Shown: positions 1-9,136 of the stretch, piece by piece | Layout: each line of letters starts with the position of its first letter | How positions within the stretch are numbered: position 1 is the first letter of the stretch | DNA from: Guyparkeria hydrothermalis | Lineage (GTDB): Bacteria; Pseudomonadota; Gammaproteobacteria; Halothiobacillales; Halothiobacillaceae | Direction of reading: 5' to 3' | Assembly (NCBI RefSeq): GCF_023555385.1 | Contig: NZ_JAJSED010000001.1 | Coordinates: forward strand, 2,090,311 to 2,154,310 | Length of the DNA stretch: 64,000 nucleotides | Made by a program: the position numbers and the translations under genes | Notes under the pieces: generated by a model | What the model was told of the DNA's origin: nothing | What the model saw: the letters and a program-made list of their open reading frames with translations, nothing else | Database searches by the model: none

Positions 1-66
1 TGGAAATCGGGCCTCGGGGCGCTCCCGACGGGGCGGGCGCATGGAATTAATGATGAAGGTGACGCT

Positions 67-1230
67 ATCACAAAGCACGACTGGACACAGTGGCTGGCCC
101 GGCAGGATGACGCCGGTCTCACCCGGCGTCTGACGGTCGCCGATTCGCCGCAGGGGCCGCGGATGCGTATCGACGATCGCGATCGTCTGACCTTCTGCAG
201 TAACGACTACCTCGGGCTGTCGGCCGACCCGCGGCTGGCCGAGGCGATGTGCGGCGCGGCGACGCGTTACGGGGTGGGGGCCGGCGCCGCCCATCTGATC
301 AATGGCCATTTCACCCCGCATCAGCGTCTCGAAGAAGAACTGGCCGAGTGGCTCGGCGTGGCGACAGCGCGTCTGTTCTCCACTGGCTACATGGCCAACC
401 TCGGCGTTGTCGGTTCGCTGGTGGGGCGTGGCGATACCGTGATTGCCGACCGGCTCAACCACGCCTCGTTGATCGACGCGGTGCAGCTGTCCGGCGCGCG
501 CCTGTCGCGCTATCGGCACAACGACCTCGACGAGCTCGAGGCACGGCTGTCGCGGGCGAAGGGCGAGCGGCTGATCCTCACCGACGGCGTGTTCTCCATG
601 GATGGCGATGCCGCGCCGCTTGCGGAACTGGTCGAACTGGCCGAGCGCTTCGATGCGTGGCTGGTGGTGGACGAGGCGCATGCCTTCGGTGTGCTCGGCG
701 AGGCCGGCCGCGGCAGCTTCGAGGCGGCGGGGCTGGTGCCGGGCGAGCGTGTGTTGCGGGTTGGCACGCTGGGCAAGGCCTTCGGCACTGCCGGGGCCTT
801 CGTGGCGGGCGCGGCCGAGCCGCTCGAGGTGCTGCTGCAGCGGGCGCGGACCTACCTGTTCACCACCGCCCAGCCGCCGGCGGTGGCCGAGGCCTCGCGC
901 GCGGCCCTTGCGATCGTCCGGTCGGAAGGCTGGCGGCGCGAGCGTTTGCAGTCGCTGGTCGCGGCCTTCCGCGAGGCGGCTTCCGTCCTTGACGGGGTCG
1001 AGCTGATGCCCTCGGCCACGCCGATCCAGCCGCTGGTCGTGGGGGAGGCCTCGCGGGCCGTGGCCATGGCCCATCGGCTGGCGGATCGCGGCCTGCTCGT
1101 TCCGGCGATTCGCCCGCCCACGGTACCCCGGGGAAGCTCCCGGCTGAGAGTGACGTTCAGCGCCGCCCACGAGGATGACGACTTGAGCCAACTCCTGTCA
1201 GGACTGCGTGAATGCACTACCATCCGCTGA
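67..1230 (+). CDS. bioF: 8-amino-7-oxononanoate synthase (KAPA synthase)
   Basis: PLP enzyme of biotin synthesis that condenses pimeloyl-ACP with L-alanine to give KAPA in the cytoplasm. The sequence shows the family landmarks: FCSNDYLGL near the N-terminus, TDGVFSMDGD, VVDEAHAFGVLG, the PLP-lysine motif VGTLGKAFG and the C-terminal AIRPPTVPRGSSRLR. The first in-frame ATG (163) would remove about 30 N-terminal residues that BioF proteins normally have. The frame is open upstream, and the codons from 67 read like that missing helix (KHDWTQWLARQ). No ATG, GTG or TTG exists there. An AAGGTG box at 56-61 sits 5 nt before an ATC codon at 67, so an AUC start is the best fit; a sequence error or a start at 163 remain possible. 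Function is certain, the start is not. Confidence 0.88.
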   Translation: MTKHDWTQWLARQDDAGLTRRLTVADSPQGPRMRIDDRDRLTFCSNDYLGLSADPRLAEAMCGAATRYGVGAGAAHLINGHFTPHQRLEEELAEWLGVATARLFSTGYMANLGVVGSLVGRGDTVIADRLNHASLIDAVQLSGARLSRYRHNDLDELEARLSRAKGERLILTDGVFSMDGDAAPLAELVELAERFDAWLVVDEAHAFGVLGEAGRGSFEAAGLVPGERVLRVGTLGKAFGTAGAFVAGAAEPLEVLLQRARTYLFTTAQPPAVAEASRAALAIVRSEGWRRERLQSLVAAFREAASVLDGVELMPSATPIQPLVVGEASRAVAMAHRLADRGLLVPAIRPPTVPRGSSRLRVTFSAAHEDDDLSQLLSGLRECTTIR

Positions 1231-1235
1231 CAGGG

Positions 1236-1257
1236 CCGCGGCATGTTTGTGCCGCGG
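1236..1257 (+). terminator. GC-rich hairpin directly after bioF
   Basis: A perfect 8-bp inverted repeat (1236-1243 with 1250-1257) encloses a 6-nt loop, 5 nt after the bioF stop. There is no T-tract after it, so it is either a weak terminator or a 3'-end stabilising stem. The remaining bases up to 1421 hold no gene; a 13-bp palindrome lies at 1338-1350. Confidence 0.4.
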
Positions 1258-1421
1258 GCTGTCGATGCGAACAGGGAGCCGCAAGTGACTCGGAGGCGAG
1301 GGAAGGGCGACTCCGGACGCGAACCTGTCGCGCATCGCGTTGTCACAACGGGTAATCGGCGCCCGCTGGTCTCAAGCGCGGCGCCATCCGATTTCTGACC
1401 ATTTCTCAAGGAGTGATAACA

Positions 1422-2075
1422 ATGAAACACCTTAGTCTGATTGCCGTTCTTGCCGCCACGCTAGTGGCTGCCGGCTGTGCCCAGAACCCCTACACCGGGG
1501 AAAATCGCAAGACCGCGACCGGGGCGACCGTCGGCGCCGGTGCCGGTGCGCTTCTCGGCAACGTGATTGCGCCGAGCGGCAACCGTACCGGCGGTACCCT
1601 GATTGGTGCCGCCGTCGGCGCCACGGTTGGTGGCCTGATCGGTCGCCAGATGGACAAGCAGGAGCAGCAGCTTCGTCAGGACATGCAGGGCACCGGCGTT
1701 GACGTCCAACGCCAGGGCGACACCATCCGCCTGCAGGCGCCTGAGTCGATTACCTTCCAGACCGACAGCGCCGAAATCCAACCGCAGTTCCGCCGCACGC
1801 TGAACGACATCGCCGCCTCGATCCAGCAGTACCCGAACACCGTGGTGCGCGTCGAGGGGCATACCGACTCGACCGGTTCGGCGAGCTACAACCAGGACCT
1901 GTCGGTCAATCGCGCGCAGAGCGTCGCCAGCTACCTGGCTCAGAGCGGCGTGAGTTCGTCGCGCGTTCAGGCCATCGGCTACGGCGAGAGCCGTCCGATC
2001 GCGACCAATTCCACGCCGCAAGGGCGTGCGCAGAACCGTCGGGTCGAGATCCTGATCCTGCCGCAGCAGCAGTAA
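1422..2075 (+). CDS. Glycine-zipper OmpA-family lipoprotein (YiaD-like)
   Basis: Outer-membrane lipoprotein that should anchor the envelope to peptidoglycan. The N-terminus is a lipoprotein signal peptide with lipobox VAAGC, so lipidation falls at about Cys18. Residues 30-75 are a Gly/Ala-rich glycine-zipper segment (GAGAGALLG, GAAVGATVGGLIG). Residues 110-215 are an OmpA C-terminal peptidoglycan-binding domain with VEGHTDSTG, NQDLSVNRAQSVASYL and GRAQNRRVEI. The ATG at 1422 is preferred over the in-frame GTG at 1413 because AAGGAG (1408-1413) lies 8 nt upstream of it. It stands alone, with a terminator immediately downstream. The length and order match E. coli YiaD-type proteins. Confidence 0.93.
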   Translation: MKHLSLIAVLAATLVAAGCAQNPYTGENRKTATGATVGAGAGALLGNVIAPSGNRTGGTLIGAAVGATVGGLIGRQMDKQEQQLRQDMQGTGVDVQRQGDTIRLQAPESITFQTDSAEIQPQFRRTLNDIAASIQQYPNTVVRVEGHTDSTGSASYNQDLSVNRAQSVASYLAQSGVSSSRVQAIGYGESRPIATNSTPQGRAQNRRVEILILPQQQ

Positions 2076-2100
2076 GGCATCCCATCCGAGCGGAACATCA

Positions 2101-2126
2101 GGCCCCGGCAACCCCGGGGCCTTTTT
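2101..2126 (+). terminator. Intrinsic terminator of the OmpA-family lipoprotein gene
   Basis: A GC-rich stem (GGCCCCGG with CCCGGGGCC, 4-nt loop) is followed by TTTTT, 25 bp after the stop codon. It also separates this gene from the converging DUF192 gene. Confidence 0.85.
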
Positions 2127-2133
2127 CGTGGGG

Positions 2134-2637
2134 TCAGGGCAGTCGCCCGGGTGGCTCGAGTTGCTGGCCGACCGCCAGGCCGAGCCGGTCGCTGCTGCGG
2201 GCGGGCAGTTCGAGCACGTAGCGGGCCGGCTGCGCCGCCGGGTATTCGCCGCACGGCATGCTCGGGCATGGCGGGGCGGCCACGACCCGGTCGACGATGC
2301 GCCAGTCGGTGTCGAGGTAGAGGATGTCGAGTTCGAAGTGCACGTTGCGCATCCAGAACGCTCGCGGCGCTTCGTCGGCATACAGGAACAGCATGCCGTG
2401 ACCGGCTTCGAGCTGCGAACGGCCCATTAGGCCGCGCTGGCGGCTGGCGGGTGTGCTGGCCAGTTCGACCACGAACGGCTCGCCGGCCAGCAGCATGGTT
2501 CGGCTCTCGCCGTCGACCGAGGCCAGCGGGTTGGGCGGGGCCGTGGCGGCCCACGCCATCCAGCTGAGCAGGGCCGATCCTCCCAGTATCAGGGCGAGAA
2601 CGGATGCGCGTGCTTGGCGACGTGGCGAGATGGTCAT
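2134..2637 (-). CDS. DUF192 family protein, exported
   Basis: Small periplasmic protein of the DUF192 family, whose molecular role is not established. An N-terminal signal or anchor segment (about residues 10-31, LALILGGSALLSWMAWA) precedes a compact domain with the family signatures RQRGLMGR, GMLFLY, AFWMRNVHFELDILYLD and PAARYVLELPA-type C-terminal strands. The start at 2637 is chosen because it puts the hydrophobic segment at the N-terminus; the frame stays open for another 55 codons upstream without similarity. It is divergent from the malic enzyme gene and converges on the lipoprotein terminator. Confidence 0.82.
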   Translation of the reverse strand: MTISPRRQARASVLALILGGSALLSWMAWAATAPPNPLASVDGESRTMLLAGEPFVVELASTPASRQRGLMGRSQLEAGHGMLFLYADEAPRAFWMRNVHFELDILYLDTDWRIVDRVVAAPPCPSMPCGEYPAAQPARYVLELPARSSDRLGLAVGQQLEPPGRLP

Positions 2638-2736
2638 GTCGGCAGGGTAGCGCAAGAGCACCCTCGGCCTGACGATCACGGCGGGCGCTGATAAGATGAG
2701 CGCCCGTCGTCCAACCCCATTCCAGGCTCCCGGCCC

Positions 2737-4017
2737 ATGACCGATTCCTCCCGTCCCGATGTCGACAAGCGCCGCGCCGAGGCGCTCGAGTACCACGCCC
2801 ATCCGCAGCCGGGGAAGATCGCCACGGCGATCACCAAGCCCACCGAGACCGCACGCGATCTCGCGCTCGCCTACTCGCCGGGCGTGGCCGAGCCGGTGCG
2901 CGCCATCGCCGCCGACCCGGATGCCGCCTGGCAGTACACCGCCCGCGGCAACCTGGTCGCGGTGATCTCCGACGGCTCGGCGATCCTGGGGCTGGGCGAT
3001 CTTGGTCCGTTGGCCTCAAAGCCGGTCATGGAGGGCAAGGGCGTGCTGTTCAAGCGCTTCGCCGACATTGACGTGGTCGATCTCGAGCTCGAGGCCGAGA
3101 ACCCGACGGCCTTCATCGACACGGTCCGCCGACTCGAGCCGTCTTTCGGCGGCATCAATCTCGAGGACATCAGCGCGCCGCGCTGCTTCGAGATCGAGTC
3201 CGCGTTGAAGAAGGCGATGGACATCCCGGTCTTCCACGACGACCAGCACGGTACGGCGATCATCATCGCCGCCGGCCTGACCAATGCCCTGCGCCTGCAG
3301 GGCAAGCGCCTCGAGGAGGCGCGGCTGGTGCTGGTGGGTGCCGGGGCGGCCGGCACGGCGACCCTCAACCTGCTGCTCGACATGGGCCTCAAGCGCAACA
3401 ACCTGCTGGTGGTCGACCGTGTCGGCGTGCTCCACGAGGGGCTCGAGGATCTGCCTGAGCACCACCGGCGCTTTGCCGCGAAGACCGAGGCGCGCACGCT
3501 CGCCGATGCCCTCGACGGAGCGGATGCCTTCGTCGGCCTGTCGGCACCGAACCTGATGAGCGAGGAGATGCTCGCCAGCATGGCGGACAAGCCGGTGGTG
3601 TTCGCCCTGGCCAATCCCGACCCGGAGATCCTGCCCGAGGTCGCCCACACCGTGCGTGATGACCTGATCATGGCGACGGGACGCAGCGACTACCCCAACC
3701 AGGTCAACAACGTGCTGGCTTTCCCGTTCATCTTTCGCGGCGCGCTCGATTGCCGGGCGCGTAGCATCACGCCCAACATGAAGATCGCCTGCGTCGAGGC
3801 GCTGGCGGCGCTGGCGCGCGAGGAGGTGCCGGCCTCGGTGCTGGCGGCCTACGAGCTCGACGAGATGGCTTTCGGCCCCGAGTACATTCTGCCCAAGCCG
3901 TTCGACCCGCGCCTGATCGAGCGCCTGCCGCTGGCGGTGGCCCGAGCTGCGGAATCCGATGGTGTTGCGCGCATGACCTATCGCCCGCATCCGATGCCAG
4001 AGGCCGACCGCTCATGA
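2737..4017 (+). CDS. maeB: NADP-dependent malic enzyme, short form
   Basis: Oxidative decarboxylation of malate to pyruvate with reduction of NAD(P)+. The 426-residue protein holds only the malic-enzyme domains: an N-terminal catalytic half with YSPGVAEP, GDLGPLASKPVMEGK and ADIDVVDLEL, the metal site FHDDQHGTA, then a Rossmann half with VLVGAGAAGTA and FALANPDPEI. The C-terminal phosphotransacetylase-like domain of the long E. coli MaeB (about 760 residues) is absent. Its stop overlaps the next gene by 4 nt, so it leads a three-gene operon. In an autotroph it probably links the C4 pool to pyruvate and NADPH. Confidence 0.94.
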   Translation: MTDSSRPDVDKRRAEALEYHAHPQPGKIATAITKPTETARDLALAYSPGVAEPVRAIAADPDAAWQYTARGNLVAVISDGSAILGLGDLGPLASKPVMEGKGVLFKRFADIDVVDLELEAENPTAFIDTVRRLEPSFGGINLEDISAPRCFEIESALKKAMDIPVFHDDQHGTAIIIAAGLTNALRLQGKRLEEARLVLVGAGAAGTATLNLLLDMGLKRNNLLVVDRVGVLHEGLEDLPEHHRRFAAKTEARTLADALDGADAFVGLSAPNLMSEEMLASMADKPVVFALANPDPEILPEVAHTVRDDLIMATGRSDYPNQVNNVLAFPFIFRGALDCRARSITPNMKIACVEALAALAREEVPASVLAAYELDEMAFGPEYILPKPFDPRLIERLPLAVARAAESDGVARMTYRPHPMPEADRS

Positions 4018-4931
4018 GTCAGGCGCGCGCCTGGTTGATCGACGCCCACGCCCAGATCTGGCGGGCGTGGCACGTCTACGACAAGGGTCGCACCGACGGG
4101 GCGGGGCGGCCCGTCAACGCCATGCTGGGCTTCGCCGACTACCTTCTTGCCTTGCTCGAGTCGACCTGGCTACCCAACCAGCCGGCGCCGATCATCGCTG
4201 CGATCTTCGATGCCCCCTGCGGTCGCGGTCATCGTCAGGCGATCTACCCCGACTACAAGGGCCACCGGCCGCCGACGCCGGCCGATCTCAAGGAGCAGTT
4301 CCCGCGCTGTCGCGAGCTGGCCGAGGCGGCCGGTTTCGGGGCGCTGGATCACGCCGGTTTCGAGGCCGACGACGTCATCGGCACGCTGGTCGGACGGCTG
4401 CGTAACCGTGAGCGGGCGGTCACCATCGTCACCGGCGACAAGGATCTCGCCCAGCTGCTCGGCCCGGACGATCGCTGGTACAACCCGATGCGCGGCTCGG
4501 TGATGGCCTACGGCGATGTCGAGCGGCGATTCGGCGTGCGCCCGGCGCAGATCGCCGACTGGCTGGCGCTAACCGGGGATGTGGCGGACAACATCCCGGG
4601 CGTGCCGGGCATCGGCCCGCGCACCGCCGCCCGGCTGCTGCGCAAGCACAGCTGCATCGACGGCATCTACGAAAACCTCTCGGCGGTCTACGGGATGAAA
4701 TTCCGCGGGGCGCCCCGGGCGCAGCGCCTGTTGCAGGAGCACGAGGCGCAGGTGCGTCTGTCCCGACAGCTGACCGAGATCGTCTGCGACCTGCCGCTGG
4801 CGCATACCCCGCAGCCGTGGCAGGGCATCGACCGCGACGCCCTGGTCGGTCTGCTTGAGCAGGCCGGTGCCGATCCCGCGCAGATCGAGCGCTGGGAGGC
4901 CTGGGACGCTCCGCTTGTGCGCACCGCCTGA
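4014..4931 (+). CDS. 5'-3' exonuclease / flap endonuclease (ExoIX/Pol I N-domain type)
   Basis: Stand-alone relative of the 5'-nuclease domain of DNA polymerase I. The N-terminal PIN-like part carries conserved acidic residues: [13 protein letters not shown] at the start, [22 protein letters not shown] and [12 protein letters not shown]. The helix-hairpin-helix (H3TH) part is seen in [22 protein letters not shown]. At 305 residues it is close to the length of the Pol I 5'-nuclease domain and lacks any polymerase part. It overlaps maeB by 4 nt and rluE by 1 nt, implying translational coupling. Role in primer or flap removal is inferred from the family. Confidence 0.88.
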   Translation: MSQARAWLIDAHAQIWRAWHVYDKGRTDGAGRPVNAMLGFADYLLALLESTWLPNQPAPIIAAIFDAPCGRGHRQAIYPDYKGHRPPTPADLKEQFPRCRELAEAAGFGALDHAGFEADDVIGTLVGRLRNRERAVTIVTGDKDLAQLLGPDDRWYNPMRGSVMAYGDVERRFGVRPAQIADWLALTGDVADNIPGVPGIGPRTAARLLRKHSCIDGIYENLSAVYGMKFRGAPRAQRLLQEHEAQVRLSRQLTEIVCDLPLAHTPQPWQGIDRDALVGLLEQAGADPAQIERWEAWDAPLVRTA

Positions 4932-5473
4932 TGCTGATTGCCTTCAACAAGCCCTACGACTGCCTGAGTCAGTTCACGCCCGCACCGAACAGCCCGGCGG
5001 CGACGCTCGCCGACTGGATTGATTGCCCCGGCGTCTACCCCGCCGGCCGGCTTGACCGCGACAGCGAGGGCTTGCTGCTGCTCACCGATGACGGGCGCCT
5101 GCAGAATCGTCTGGCCGACCCGCGTCACAAGCTTGCCAAGGTCTACCTCGCCCAGGTCGAGGGCGAGATAGACGAGGCGGCGCTTGCCGCCCTGCGACGA
5201 GGGGTCACCCTCAAGGATGGCGCCACACGCCCTGCCGGTGCCGAGCGGGTCGTCGAACCCGACTGGCTCTGGCCGCGCAACCCGCCGGTGCGCTACCGCA
5301 AGACCGTGCCCACCAGTTGGGTGCAGATCACGCTGCGCGAGGGACGCAATCGCCAGGTGCGCCGTATGACCGCCCATGTGGGCTTTCCCACCCTGCGCCT
5401 GATTCGGGTCGCCATCGGCCCCTATCGCCTCGATGAACTCGCCCCGGGCGAGTGGCGTGAACTGGCGAGCTGA
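4931..5473 (+). CDS. rluE: 23S rRNA pseudouridine synthase of the RsuA/RluE type
   Basis: Converts a uridine to pseudouridine in 23S rRNA (U2457 in E. coli for RluE). The 180-residue protein has [11 protein letters not shown] at the start, the catalytic motif [20 protein letters not shown] with the nucleophilic aspartate, and the C-terminal signature [22 protein letters not shown]. There is no N-terminal S4 domain, which separates RluE from RluB, RluF and RsuA. The start ATG overlaps the exonuclease stop (TGATG). The following 250 bp contain no gene; a GC hairpin without a T-tract lies near 5484-5512. Confidence 0.92.
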   Translation: MLIAFNKPYDCLSQFTPAPNSPAATLADWIDCPGVYPAGRLDRDSEGLLLLTDDGRLQNRLADPRHKLAKVYLAQVEGEIDEAALAALRRGVTLKDGATRPAGAERVVEPDWLWPRNPPVRYRKTVPTSWVQITLREGRNRQVRRMTAHVGFPTLRLIRVAIGPYRLDELAPGEWRELAS

Positions 5474-5730
5474 TCGCCTTTTCCCCAGCCTCTCCTGTCG
5501 AGAGCGGGGTTGGCATGATTTTCCGACCGGCCTACTCGGGTAAAAGTCGTTTTTTCGCAATGGGTTAGCCCACGAATTCGCCCCGATTTTCCCCCTCGCT
5601 TTGCGCCGGGCCCGATTATCGGGTAGATTGCGCGCTCCGCTCGGCGCGGCGGGGCGTCGGCAGTTGCTGGTTTGGGTTTGCAAAACAGTGACTTGCCGGT
5701 TGGTGGGTGAGCAAGAGAACGGGGCGTGCC

Positions 5731-6921
5731 ATGAACATCATGAAGCAGTTTTTGCTGGGTCGTCGGCTGGTGGGCAGCTGGGCGGCGGAACAGGGCGTCA
5801 CGCTCGATGACGCCGCAGCCGTCCGGCTGGCCGAGACCCTTGCTTCACGTGACTGGAACGCCCCGCGTGCGGCGGACGACCTCGACCTGTCGCTGCTCTC
5901 CTTCCTGATCCTCGAGACGGCCCACCGCTACTACGTCCAGGCCGACAAGGCGCTCAAGACCTGTCAGTCCGAGGGCGGTCGGGCGCTCTACCCGGCCTCG
6001 ATGCTGCCCGAGCGCCTGGCGGACCTCGCCGCGACGTTGCGTTTCTACGACGAACTGCCGGCGATGGCGGCCTCCCTGCCGGCCAACGGACTGGCAAGCA
6101 TGCAGAGCCTGACCAACACCCTGTTCGCGGTGCTGGGTGCTCAGTTCCCCGAGCACATGGCCGAGGTGCACGCGCAGGCCATGCGTGATGAGGTGGCCGA
6201 GGCGGTGCGCAGCGGCTATCCCCGCGCCGCCGCCCACGTACCGGTCTACTCGCCCACGCACCTCGAATTCGTGGGTGCGATCGAGAAGACCCGCTGCATC
6301 TTCGCGCCGTCAGGCAAGTACTGGGGGGCACGCGACTACGACGAGGCGCGCGGTCTCGAGGCGAACGTGCGCCAGTTTGGCGAGGACCTGTTCCGCTTCA
6401 TGACGGTGGCCGGCAAGGAAAAGTTCAAGGGACTGGCCTTCCGCCTGCCTGCCTCGTTCAGCCGTTCGATCGAGCAACTGGCCGAGACCACCGCGCTGCT
6501 GCTCGATGGGCTCAATCGCATCGACCCGGCCGGTTCCGCCTGCCTCGAGCGGGTCGACGACAAGCCCGGCTGGAAGTTCGAATGGGCCGGCGAGACCATG
6601 TTCCTGACTGCCTTCGGCGTGTGCTACCCGGAAGATCACCCCCGCAACCCGTACGGCTTCGATTACACCTATTTCTTCTTCCAGCCGGACTTCGTGCTGC
6701 GCAACCACCCTGGCCTGATCGACGGCAAGGAAGAGATCTCGCGCCAGCGCATCCTCGCCTCGTTCCGCAAGGACGGCATGGACTACGACAACGCCGGCAA
6801 GGAAGCCGAGCACGCCCGCTACCTGCGCCCCATGGCGGCCGACGGCCCGGTTGTGGCCTGGTGGGACTACCTGCCGTCGCGTCAGCGTCAGACGGTCGAG
6901 CCGCTGGCAGCCGCTGTCTGA
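5731..6921 (+). CDS. Uncharacterised protein with a C-terminal YqcI/YcgG-like region
   Basis: I do not recognise a characterised family for the full protein. The C-terminal half (from about residue 180) resembles the YqcI/YcgG family in layout: a CIFAPSGKYWG motif, then WKFEWAGETMFLTAFGVCYP, then HPRNPYG and YFFFQPDF, which echo the conserved WEF, GEPIF and FQP stations of that family. The N-terminal 180 residues are alpha-helical-looking and Ala/Leu-rich, without recognisable motifs. No signal peptide or membrane segment is visible, so it is probably cytoplasmic. It stands alone between rluE and the diguanylate cyclase. GTG at 5707 is an alternative start. Confidence 0.72.
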   Translation: MNIMKQFLLGRRLVGSWAAEQGVTLDDAAAVRLAETLASRDWNAPRAADDLDLSLLSFLILETAHRYYVQADKALKTCQSEGGRALYPASMLPERLADLAATLRFYDELPAMAASLPANGLASMQSLTNTLFAVLGAQFPEHMAEVHAQAMRDEVAEAVRSGYPRAAAHVPVYSPTHLEFVGAIEKTRCIFAPSGKYWGARDYDEARGLEANVRQFGEDLFRFMTVAGKEKFKGLAFRLPASFSRSIEQLAETTALLLDGLNRIDPAGSACLERVDDKPGWKFEWAGETMFLTAFGVCYPEDHPRNPYGFDYTYFFFQPDFVLRNHPGLIDGKEEISRQRILASFRKDGMDYDNAGKEAEHARYLRPMAADGPVVAWWDYLPSRQRQTVEPLAAAV

Positions 6922-7053
6922 TTGGCGCCAAGCCCCGCTCGCGAGGGCGGCGCTGTGTGCAACGCTGCCAGCCTGATGGTCGATCGCTCCCCCGCATTCC
7001 CTGCAATTTCCGTTAGTTAGGCGGAATTGATAGTGGTCTGGGCGGCCGGGTTC

Positions 7054-7062
7054 TGTGATAAT
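7054..7062 (+). promoter_or_regulatory. Possible extended -10 promoter for the diguanylate cyclase gene
   Basis: TGTGATAAT fits an extended -10 element (TG-n-TATAAT) about 93 bp upstream of the coding start. No convincing -35 box lies at normal distance, as is common for extended -10 promoters. The rest of 6922-7154 shows nothing else. Confidence 0.3.
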
Positions 7063-7154
7063 TCCGCCCCCGTATACAAGGCGTGGCAAGGAAGCCGCGT
7101 CCAATCGTGCCGCTCGTTTCGTGACGGGCGGCGCCGAAAAGGAGCTAACGGCAG

Positions 7155-9035
7155 ATGACTGAAGTTAATGCCATTCGCCTGATTCGCCGCAAGGCGATGT
7201 TGCTGGCCATCCTCGGCATTTTCGTCAGCGGTGTCCTGGTCGCCGTGGTGACGGCCGTCCCCATGTATCAGTCCGCCCGCGAGGGTCTTGAGCGCAGCAC
7301 CCTGATGGGGGTGCAGGCGCAGGGGGCTGCGCTCGACAATCTCGTGCAGCGCTACGAGGGCATTGCCCGCCAGATCACCAGCCGCACCGAGATCCGTCGA
7401 CACCTGGAACGGTATGTCGATGGCGAGTTGCCGATCGGGCAGTTGGTATCGTTCACCAATCCGCGTCTCGCCGAAGCGCTGGAGAGCGAGCCGGCGCTGC
7501 GCGGCATCAAGCGGCTCGGGCCGATGGGTGAGGTGATCGTCGATCAGGGCGACGGTGGCGTGATGCCGGATCTTTCGCGGCTGTCGGATCTTCACGGTAT
7601 CGAGAGCCAGTTGGTCCGGGTCGACGGTACGGTCATCTGGCGGACGATCGTGCCCATCGTCGATGACCTCGGGCTCCGGGTCGGGACCGACGTGATGTTC
7701 TTCGAGGTTGACAATCTGGTCGACCTGCTCCAGCGCACTCGTACGCTGGAACCCTCCGCTCGCGGCTTTCTCGTCGATCGCGACGTCGGTCGGGTGGTCG
7801 GCATCGATCCGGCCAGCGGCAAACTGGTGATCTCGTCTGCTCGCGACGTGCTCTCCGGTGGCGTTTCCCGCATCGACCCGACCGAGTCGGGCGTGGTCTG
7901 GCCTAATCTGGACCGCGAGAGCGGTGTGCTGTTCCACACCCCCGTCGGTGGTGGGCGCTGCCTGCTGCTGGTCGAGGCGGGGTTCTGGACGTTCTACCAG
8001 CCGGTAATCATGCGCCTGCTCTGGCCACTGGGGCTGGTGTTCCTGCTGTTGCCCATCGTCGCCTGGCTGTCCGCCCGGGCCTTGCGGCCGGTGCTGCAGC
8101 GGCTGACCGAGCAGTCCGAGGAGCTGGAGCATTCGGCCGGCGAGCTGCGGCTGGCCGCGAGCGTGTTTGATGGTACCGGCGAGGCGATCATGATCACGTC
8201 GCCCAACCACCGTCTGCTGCGCGTCAATCCGGCATTCACCCGCATCACCGGCTTCGAGGCCGGCGAGGTGGTCGGCCGGCCGATGACCGACCTGTTTCAG
8301 CTGGACGAAGCGGACAGCGCGCGGCTGGATGCGATCTGTAGCCGGCTGGGGCGCGATCACAGCTGGGAAGGGGAGATGGATTACCGCAACCGTCGGGGCG
8401 AGCGCATGACCGCCCTGCAGACCATCAGCCAGGTGATCGACAGCCAGGGGCGGGTCAGCCACTACATCCACATCTTCAACGACATCACCGAGACCAAGGC
8501 CGCGCAGCGTCAGATTCGGCACCTGGCCCACCACGACGCGCTGACGGACCTACCCAACCGCGCCTCGTTGCGATTCCGTATCGAACAGGCGATCGAGCGT
8601 GCGGGCGTGGACGGAGGTCGCATGGCGGTGCTGTTCCTCGATCTGGACTTCTTCAAGGACGTCAACGATCGGTTGGGGCATGCCGTGGGCGATCGGCTGT
8701 TGCGCGAGGTGGCCGAGCGGCTGCGGCAACTGCTGCGTCACGAGGATACCGTCGGCCGGTTGGGTGGCGACGAGTTTCTGATCCTGCTCGAGGGGTTGCC
8801 GGCGGCGCACTTCGCCGGTCAGGTTGCCCGCAAGGTGATCGAGGTGCTTACCCGGCCGTTCGTGATCGACGGCGAGTCGATCCAGATCGGCGTGTCGGTC
8901 GGCATCGCCGTTTTCCCGGGGCAGGCCGTGGATGCCGATGGGTTGATCGGCCATGCCGATGCGGCCATGTACGAGGCCAAGGCGGCCGGTCGTGACACAT
9001 ACCGTTACTTCGATCGCGGCGCGGGGACGGCATAG
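7155..9035 (+). CDS. Membrane diguanylate cyclase: periplasmic sensor, PAS, GGDEF
   Basis: Makes the second messenger c-di-GMP from two GTP. Order of parts: membrane segment about 13-37; a periplasmic sensory region about 38-280 of Cache/CHASE-like appearance; membrane segment about 283-303; a PAS domain about 330-440 (VFDGTGEAIMITSPN, NPAFTRITGFE); and a GGDEF domain about 455-620. The active-site motif GGDEF is intact at residues 537-541. An RxxD inhibitory site (RHED) lies exactly five residues before it, so product inhibition is expected. No EAL domain is present. AAGGAG lies about 10 nt before the ATG at 7155. The signal sensed cannot be read from the sequence. Confidence 0.93.
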   Translation: MTEVNAIRLIRRKAMLLAILGIFVSGVLVAVVTAVPMYQSAREGLERSTLMGVQAQGAALDNLVQRYEGIARQITSRTEIRRHLERYVDGELPIGQLVSFTNPRLAEALESEPALRGIKRLGPMGEVIVDQGDGGVMPDLSRLSDLHGIESQLVRVDGTVIWRTIVPIVDDLGLRVGTDVMFFEVDNLVDLLQRTRTLEPSARGFLVDRDVGRVVGIDPASGKLVISSARDVLSGGVSRIDPTESGVVWPNLDRESGVLFHTPVGGGRCLLLVEAGFWTFYQPVIMRLLWPLGLVFLLLPIVAWLSARALRPVLQRLTEQSEELEHSAGELRLAASVFDGTGEAIMITSPNHRLLRVNPAFTRITGFEAGEVVGRPMTDLFQLDEADSARLDAICSRLGRDHSWEGEMDYRNRRGERMTALQTISQVIDSQGRVSHYIHIFNDITETKAAQRQIRHLAHHDALTDLPNRASLRFRIEQAIERAGVDGGRMAVLFLDLDFFKDVNDRLGHAVGDRLLREVAERLRQLLRHEDTVGRLGGDEFLILLEGLPAAHFAGQVARKVIEVLTRPFVIDGESIQIGVSVGIAVFPGQAVDADGLIGHADAAMYEAKAAGRDTYRYFDRGAGTA

Positions 9036-9073
9036 CGCGACCGATCTCCAGTGGTCTCGTCCGGGCACGCGGC

Positions 9074-9114
9074 AAAAGAAAAGCCCCCGCGGCAAATACC
9101 GGCGGGGGCTTTTT
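9074..9114. terminator. Bidirectional terminator between the diguanylate cyclase and prk
   Basis: The stem GCCCCCGC (9083-9090) with GCGGGGGC (9102-9109) is followed on the + strand by TTTTT. On the - strand it is followed by TTTTCTTTT. It can therefore end both converging transcripts. Confidence 0.85.
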
Positions 9115-9136
9115 CGTGCCAGTCGCGGACGGCGGT

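Noticed and set aside
249-992. Long + strand frame overlapping bioF
   Set aside because: An out-of-frame shadow of a GC-rich gene, rich in Arg, Gly and Ala, with no motif. The bioF frame explains the sequence.
5484-5512. Hairpin after rluE as an intrinsic terminator
   Set aside because: The stem is interrupted and no T-tract follows on either strand.
7017-8534. 505-codon antisense frame opposite the diguanylate cyclase
   Set aside because: Its composition (His, Gln, Asp, Arg rich) is the mirror of the GGDEF gene; no ribosome-binding site and no family motifs.
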